From: Sterolibacterium sp052034445
GTDB taxonomy: Bacteria; Pseudomonadota; Gammaproteobacteria; Burkholderiales; Rhodocyclaceae
Reading direction: 5' to 3'
Assembly (NCBI GenBank): GCA_052034445.1
Contig: JBPOIN010000143.1
Coordinates: 1-8,827, forward strand
DNA length: 8,827 nt
The notes under the pieces are model-generated. The model did not search any database. It was not told the origin of the DNA and saw nothing but the letters and a program-made list of their open reading frames with translations. Positions 5,233 through 8,827 of the stretch are shown one piece after another; the stretch's first letter is position 1; each line of letters begins with the position of its first letter. Position numbers and translations under genes: made by a program.

Positions 5233-6363
5233 ATGCTGCCGTTTTCTTTACGCCGCCTCGCCATGATCTCTCCGAAACGTTTCGCTGCCTGGGCCAGCTT
5301 CGTCGCTTGCCTCTCCATGTCGAATGCTGTCACAGCCGAAGAAGTGATTCCTGCAGCTGCCGGTTTCGCCCTCGATGGCATGGCGCCAGCCGGCCATTGG
5401 GCGACGCGGCTGACGGTGCTGCGCAACAGTTACGACACCAGATTTGACGACAATGGCCGCCGCGTCGATCTTGATACCGGCTATGACGACCTCGACCTGA
5501 CCCTGCTGAATCCCGCTCTCGCCGGCCGCCTGCGCGTGGATAGCGATGTGGTCACCGAATATGCCGAACTGATGCTTGGTTACGGCATCAATGAAAACCT
5601 GACGCTCGGCGCGATCATTCCCTGGACGCGCACAAAAACAAACGTGCGCTTCGGTGTCGATGGCGGCATCGGCACCGCAGGCATGACGGCGCTGCTTGGC
5701 GCGCTCGGCTACAAGCCGCCGCGCAGCGTTGCGTCAAGCGGGTTCAGCGACCCCACGTTGGGACTGCTGTGGCGTTTCCACAAGAGCGAACGCGACAGCG
5801 CAGTGTTCGGCTTCGGCGTCCGTCTCGGCATTGCCCACGCCGACGATCCGGACGATTTGTTCGATGTGCCACCAGGCGACGGCAGTAATGATCTTCGCAC
5901 GCGTCTTGAATACTTCCGCGACCTCGGCAGTGGCTGGGATATGCGCTTGCTTGGCGAATACCAGATTCAGTTGCCCGACCACGTAACGATGCGGCCTGGC
6001 AATCCCCTGACGACCGCGACGAAAGAAAGACTCAAGCGCAACCTCGGTGACTACTGGGAGTCGGATATCGAATTCGGCCGACGCTTTGGCGACTGGCGCC
6101 TATCGGCGACCTGGCACCGTTACCAGGAAATGGCCGATCACTACACGTCCAGCATCGGAACCAACACGCGCTACCTGTCGTCGAACACTGACACCCGCGC
6201 CGACCAGCTGCGTCTCGGCCTGACCTGGAGCGGCATCGACGCCTGGCGCGCCAAGCATTTGCCGCTGCCGCTGATCGTCAAACTGGAGATACAGGATGCC
6301 GTCAGTGGGCGAAACTTCGTCGGCGTCCGCGACGTCTACCTGCGCGTCAGCAGTTTTTTCTGA
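5233..6363 (+). CDS. Outer-membrane beta-barrel protein (transporter-like)
   Basis: A 376-residue exported protein. The signal peptide is hydrophobic around AAWASFVACLSMSNAVTA with likely cleavage before EEVIP. The rest is rich in alternating polar and hydrophobic strands, for example ELMLGYGINENLTLGAIIPW, SGFSDPTLGLLWRF and GDWRLSATWHRY. It ends YLRVSSFF, with the terminal Phe expected of barrels inserted by the BAM machinery. The strand pattern recalls the Phenol_MetA_deg-like outer-membrane family, but this is resemblance only and the substrate is unknown. ATG 5233 is used here. ATG 5263 would give a more usual 24-residue signal peptide (366-residue product), but neither has a good ribosome binding site directly upstream. 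It lies 66 nt after the lipoprotein gene and 3 nt before the kinase gene, so it probably belongs to the same transcript. Confidence 0.82.
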   Translation: MLPFSLRRLAMISPKRFAAWASFVACLSMSNAVTAEEVIPAAAGFALDGMAPAGHWATRLTVLRNSYDTRFDDNGRRVDLDTGYDDLDLTLLNPALAGRLRVDSDVVTEYAELMLGYGINENLTLGAIIPWTRTKTNVRFGVDGGIGTAGMTALLGALGYKPPRSVASSGFSDPTLGLLWRFHKSERDSAVFGFGVRLGIAHADDPDDLFDVPPGDGSNDLRTRLEYFRDLGSGWDMRLLGEYQIQLPDHVTMRPGNPLTTATKERLKRNLGDYWESDIEFGRRFGDWRLSATWHRYQEMADHYTSSIGTNTRYLSSNTDTRADQLRLGLTWSGIDAWRAKHLPLPLIVKLEIQDAVSGRNFVGVRDVYLRVSSFF

Positions 6364-6366
6364 GGC

Positions 6367-8265
6367 ATGAAGGCAGGCGCCGCAGTCCGCCTTGGCGTAT
6401 GGTTAGCGCTGCTGGCTTGGTTCGTCGTCGCGCCGGCGTGGAGCGCTCAGACGCTGCGCATCGATACCGGCGATTTCATCCTTGCCCCTGCGGCCCAACC
6501 ACCGGGACAGGAAGCCGCCTGGCGACCACAGACTTTGCCCGACCCGTGGCGCATTGAGCGACCTGGCGCCGATGGCGTCGGTTGGTACCGCTTCCGATTT
6601 CACAGCGATGCGCTGGAAATATCCGATCCTTTACAGGCGGTGTACCTCCCCAAACTCATCATGAACGCAGCAGTCTGGGTGAATGGCGTCCCCATTGGCG
6701 ACGGCGGCCGCATGGACGGCGAAGCCGTCGCGCGCAACTGGAATCGCCCATTGCTATTCCTTGTCCCCCCTGGTCTTCTGCGGCGCGGCGATAATGAAAT
6801 TCATGTGCGCCTGCGCGCCCATGCATACACCCAGGCCACACTGGAACCGTTCTGGATCGGCCCTGAGCGCATCCTGCGTCCGCCTTACGAACGCGCCCTG
6901 TTTCTCAACGTCACCATCAATCAAACAGCCAGTCTGTTGATCGGCGCCATCGGTCTGCTGACGCTGACACTGTGGTGGCGACGTCGGCGCGATACGGCCT
7001 ATGGCTATTTCGGACTCTCGGCGCTCGTCTGGGCGATCCAGTCAACGAATCTCTATGTGCGCGATACACCATTCGCCACGGCGCAATGGGAAATCTTCGC
7101 CAATGCAGGCTTCCAGGTCTTTGCGGGCTTGCTGTTGATCTCGCTGTTGCGTTTCATCGGAATTGACCGCCGTGGATTAAACGCCGCAGTAGGGGCTTCG
7201 GTGATCATCGCCCCGATCACACTGTTGCTGACACCGGCCCCGCACTTCCTCACGCTGACGGCGATCTGGCATCTCTACACGCTGGCGACAACCATCCTGA
7301 CATTCTGTCTGTTGCTGCGCGCCGCCTGGTTCGATTCAAACCGCGACGCACGCTTTCTCGCTGCAGCGATGGTGGTGCTGGTCATCTTCGCACTACACGA
7401 CTGGCTGATTCATAGCCAGCACCTCTGGCTCGGCGCCACCCCCTGGCCACTGCAAGATGTATTCCTGTTGCACTACGGCGCTCCAATGCTGTTTCTCGCG
7501 GTCGGTCTGGTCATGACCGGACGTTACGTTCAGGTATTGAATGAATTCGAATCGCTCAACAACGAGCTTGAAGCCCGGGTCGCCGAAAACCACGCCCAGC
7601 TGCAGGAAAGCTACACACGCATGCGCACGCTGGAGATGGAACGGGCGGTGACCGATGAACGCGAACGCATCTACCGCGACCTGCACGACGATGTCGGCGC
7701 CAAGCTGCTGTCGCTGGTCTATCGCGCCGGCCGGCCCGAAGACGCCGACCTTGCTCGTTCGGCACTGAGCGATCTGCGCGAGGTTGTTTCACGCACGGGC
7801 GCAGACTGTTTCGAACTCGACGAACTCGTCGCCGACTGGCGCTCCGAATGCGAACGACGCCTCGCCGATGCCGGCATCACGCTGCACTGGCGACAGAGCG
7901 TGCCGATACAAGGGGCGACACTGGGACAACCGCAAGCGCTCAACCTCGGCCGCATCCTGCGTGAAGCCGTCAGCAACGTGATCCGTCATGCCTGTGCGCA
8001 TCAGGTCTGGGTAACCATCTGCTGCAACGAACAAATGCTGCACCTTGAAATTCGCGACGACGGCATTGGCTCTGCGGCAAGTACATCCGACCAGGCGCTC
8101 CCCAACATGGCCACCACCCGGCGCGGTCGTGGCGTCCGCAACATGGAAGCGCGCGCCGCACGCCTCGGCGGGGTTCTCTCACGCCGCAACGACGATGCCG
8201 GTGGCCATGTCGTGGCATTGAGGATGCCATGTCTGGAGATGGCGAAAAGCGCTCAAGCGCTATAG
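6367..8265 (+). CDS. 7TM (DISM-type) sensor histidine kinase, HisKA_3 class
   Basis: A 632-residue inner-membrane sensor kinase. A signal peptide (about 1-27, cleavage after APAWSA) precedes a periplasmic beta-rich domain (about 70-165). The segments WYRFRF, VWVNGVPIGDGG and GDNEIHVRLRAHAY look like a galactose-binding or glycosidase-type jelly roll, as in 7TMR-DISM sensors. Seven hydrophobic segments follow (about 182-204, 212-231, 241-263, 272-290, 296-318, 328-347, 366-386), then a coiled coil (about 388-430). The dimerisation/phospho-acceptor motif RIYRDLHDDVGAKLL contains His440. The ATPase domain has the N-box Asn537, DDGIG at 564-568 and GRGVRNM at 587-593, so the kinase should be active. 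HisKA_3 kinases pair with NarL-type regulators, which fits the divergent response regulator at 3016-3651. The start 3 nt after the barrel stop, with no spaced ribosome binding site, suggests translational coupling. The ligand is unknown; a sugar or a surface-protein signal is only a guess. Confidence 0.93.
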   Translation: MKAGAAVRLGVWLALLAWFVVAPAWSAQTLRIDTGDFILAPAAQPPGQEAAWRPQTLPDPWRIERPGADGVGWYRFRFHSDALEISDPLQAVYLPKLIMNAAVWVNGVPIGDGGRMDGEAVARNWNRPLLFLVPPGLLRRGDNEIHVRLRAHAYTQATLEPFWIGPERILRPPYERALFLNVTINQTASLLIGAIGLLTLTLWWRRRRDTAYGYFGLSALVWAIQSTNLYVRDTPFATAQWEIFANAGFQVFAGLLLISLLRFIGIDRRGLNAAVGASVIIAPITLLLTPAPHFLTLTAIWHLYTLATTILTFCLLLRAAWFDSNRDARFLAAAMVVLVIFALHDWLIHSQHLWLGATPWPLQDVFLLHYGAPMLFLAVGLVMTGRYVQVLNEFESLNNELEARVAENHAQLQESYTRMRTLEMERAVTDERERIYRDLHDDVGAKLLSLVYRAGRPEDADLARSALSDLREVVSRTGADCFELDELVADWRSECERRLADAGITLHWRQSVPIQGATLGQPQALNLGRILREAVSNVIRHACAHQVWVTICCNEQMLHLEIRDDGIGSAASTSDQALPNMATTRRGRGVRNMEARAARLGGVLSRRNDDAGGHVVALRMPCLEMAKSAQAL

Positions 8266-8389
8266 GGTTGCCCCATCAGAACACTACTCATCTGCCGTCA
8301 CCCGCAGAACCTACTTGATACAGGAGCTGACGCCAAGGCCTCTTCCAGACAATCAAGCAAGAGCGTCCAACGGCTATTTACAGGTTGAT
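8266..8389. other. Convergent intergenic spacer
   Basis: 124 bp lie between the kinase stop and the stop of the leftward HPt protein. A 5-bp hairpin (AGCGC, loop TCAA, GCGCT at 8248-8261) lies at the very end of the kinase coding sequence, but no T tract follows on the plus strand. I see no convincing terminator for either gene and no small gene. Confidence 0.4.
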
Positions 8390-8827
8390 TCACGCCGACG
8401 GCAGCAGGGATTTCGCCGCTGCGATCACCTGCTCGACGATATCGGCAAGCTCGCGCGCCAAACCGGCGGCTTGCGGCGCCTCGGTTTTGCCGGCGGTCGC
8501 GGTTTCCCTGGCCTTTTGCGCTACGGCATCCGCCTTGATGAAACCCAGCAGACTGATCAGGCTATGCCCGATCATCTCGATTTGCGCGTAATCCGCAGCC
8601 GCTGCAGCTGCGCGCAATTGCTCAGGTTTGAGCAGACTCGAATTCACAAAGGTCCCGAGCATGCGCTGCGCCATACCGGGCTTGAAACCATAGGAGGCTT
8701 CAAGCGCCGCCTCGTCAATCCAGGCCGTTTGAGGCTGTGTGACGACAGCCCCATCCGCAGACCGCTCGGGCGCGGGAAGCCCAATTGTTTCGCGCACATT
8801 GCCGACATTCGACTTGCCGACATACAA
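8390..8827 (-). CDS. C-terminal part of a protein with a divergent HPt domain, probably a hybrid sensor kinase (5' end outside window)
   Basis: The last 145 codons of a leftward gene are visible; its start lies beyond the right edge, and the codon at 8825-8827 (TTG) need not be a real start. After a loop rich in Pro, Ala and Thr, the final 105 or so residues are helical and resemble a histidine phosphotransfer domain. LRAAAAAADYAQIEMIGHSL corresponds to the helix with the phospho-accepting His (codon 8564-8566). Phosphorelay proteins usually carry such domains at the end of hybrid kinases, taking a phosphate from a receiver domain and passing it to a response regulator. The usual HSLKG signature reads HSLIS here, so the conserved Lys and Gly after the His are absent. 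Phosphotransfer ability is therefore uncertain. A free-standing HPt protein or a chemotaxis-type protein cannot be excluded. Confidence 0.65.
   Translation of the reverse strand: MYVGKSNVGNVRETIGLPAPERSADGAVVTQPQTAWIDEAALEASYGFKPGMAQRMLGTFVNSSLLKPEQLRAAAAAADYAQIEMIGHSLISLLGFIKADAVAQKARETATAGKTEAPQAAGLARELADIVEQVIAAAKSLLPSA

Noticed and set aside
8248..8273. Hairpins AGCGC-TCAA-GCGCT and GGG-TTG-CCC at the end of the kinase gene as a terminator
   Set aside because: The stems are short, one lies inside the coding sequence, and no T tract follows on the plus strand.

Overview
The window looks like the chromosome of a GC-rich betaproteobacterium. The gene order regulator, acyl-CoA dehydrogenase, 3-hydroxyacyl-CoA dehydrogenase and the protein styles point towards Rhodocyclales or a relative. 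That placement is inference from family resemblance, not a database match.

Left part (1-2936, all on the minus strand): a fatty-acid beta-oxidation operon read right to left. It starts with a PsrA-like TetR regulator (2893 to 2159). A 596-residue acyl-CoA dehydrogenase of the long DmdC/FadE5-like type follows (2144 to 354). Last comes the N-terminus of a 3-hydroxyacyl-CoA dehydrogenase that runs off the left edge (328 to 1). Gaps of 14 and 25 nt and clear ribosome binding sites support one transcript. A sigma70-type promoter (TTGACT, 17 nt, TAGCAT) lies in front of the regulator. Directly downstream are two abutting copies of the PsrA recognition pattern (CAAAC-N4-GTTTG and CAAAC-N4-GTTTC), so the operon very probably represses itself until acyl chains are present.

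Middle part (3016-8265): a signalling and cell-surface module. A NarL/LuxR-type response regulator is transcribed leftwards. Divergently, three genes run rightwards: a secreted putative lipoprotein with a Gly/Ser linker, an outer-membrane beta-barrel protein, and a 7TM sensor histidine kinase with a jelly-roll-like periplasmic domain. The kinase is the likely partner of the response regulator, although two surface-protein genes lie between them. Kinase and barrel genes are only 3 nt apart. The 186-bp divergent intergenic region and the 66-bp gap between lipoprotein and barrel genes both contain inverted repeats that involve ribosome binding sites, which suggests post-transcriptional control. 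What the module senses is not evident.

Right part (8390-8827, minus strand): the C-terminus of a larger protein that ends in a divergent histidine phosphotransfer (HPt) domain, probably a hybrid sensor kinase. It converges on the kinase gene across a 124-bp spacer. No tRNA, rRNA, insertion sequence, CRISPR array or prophage gene is visible.
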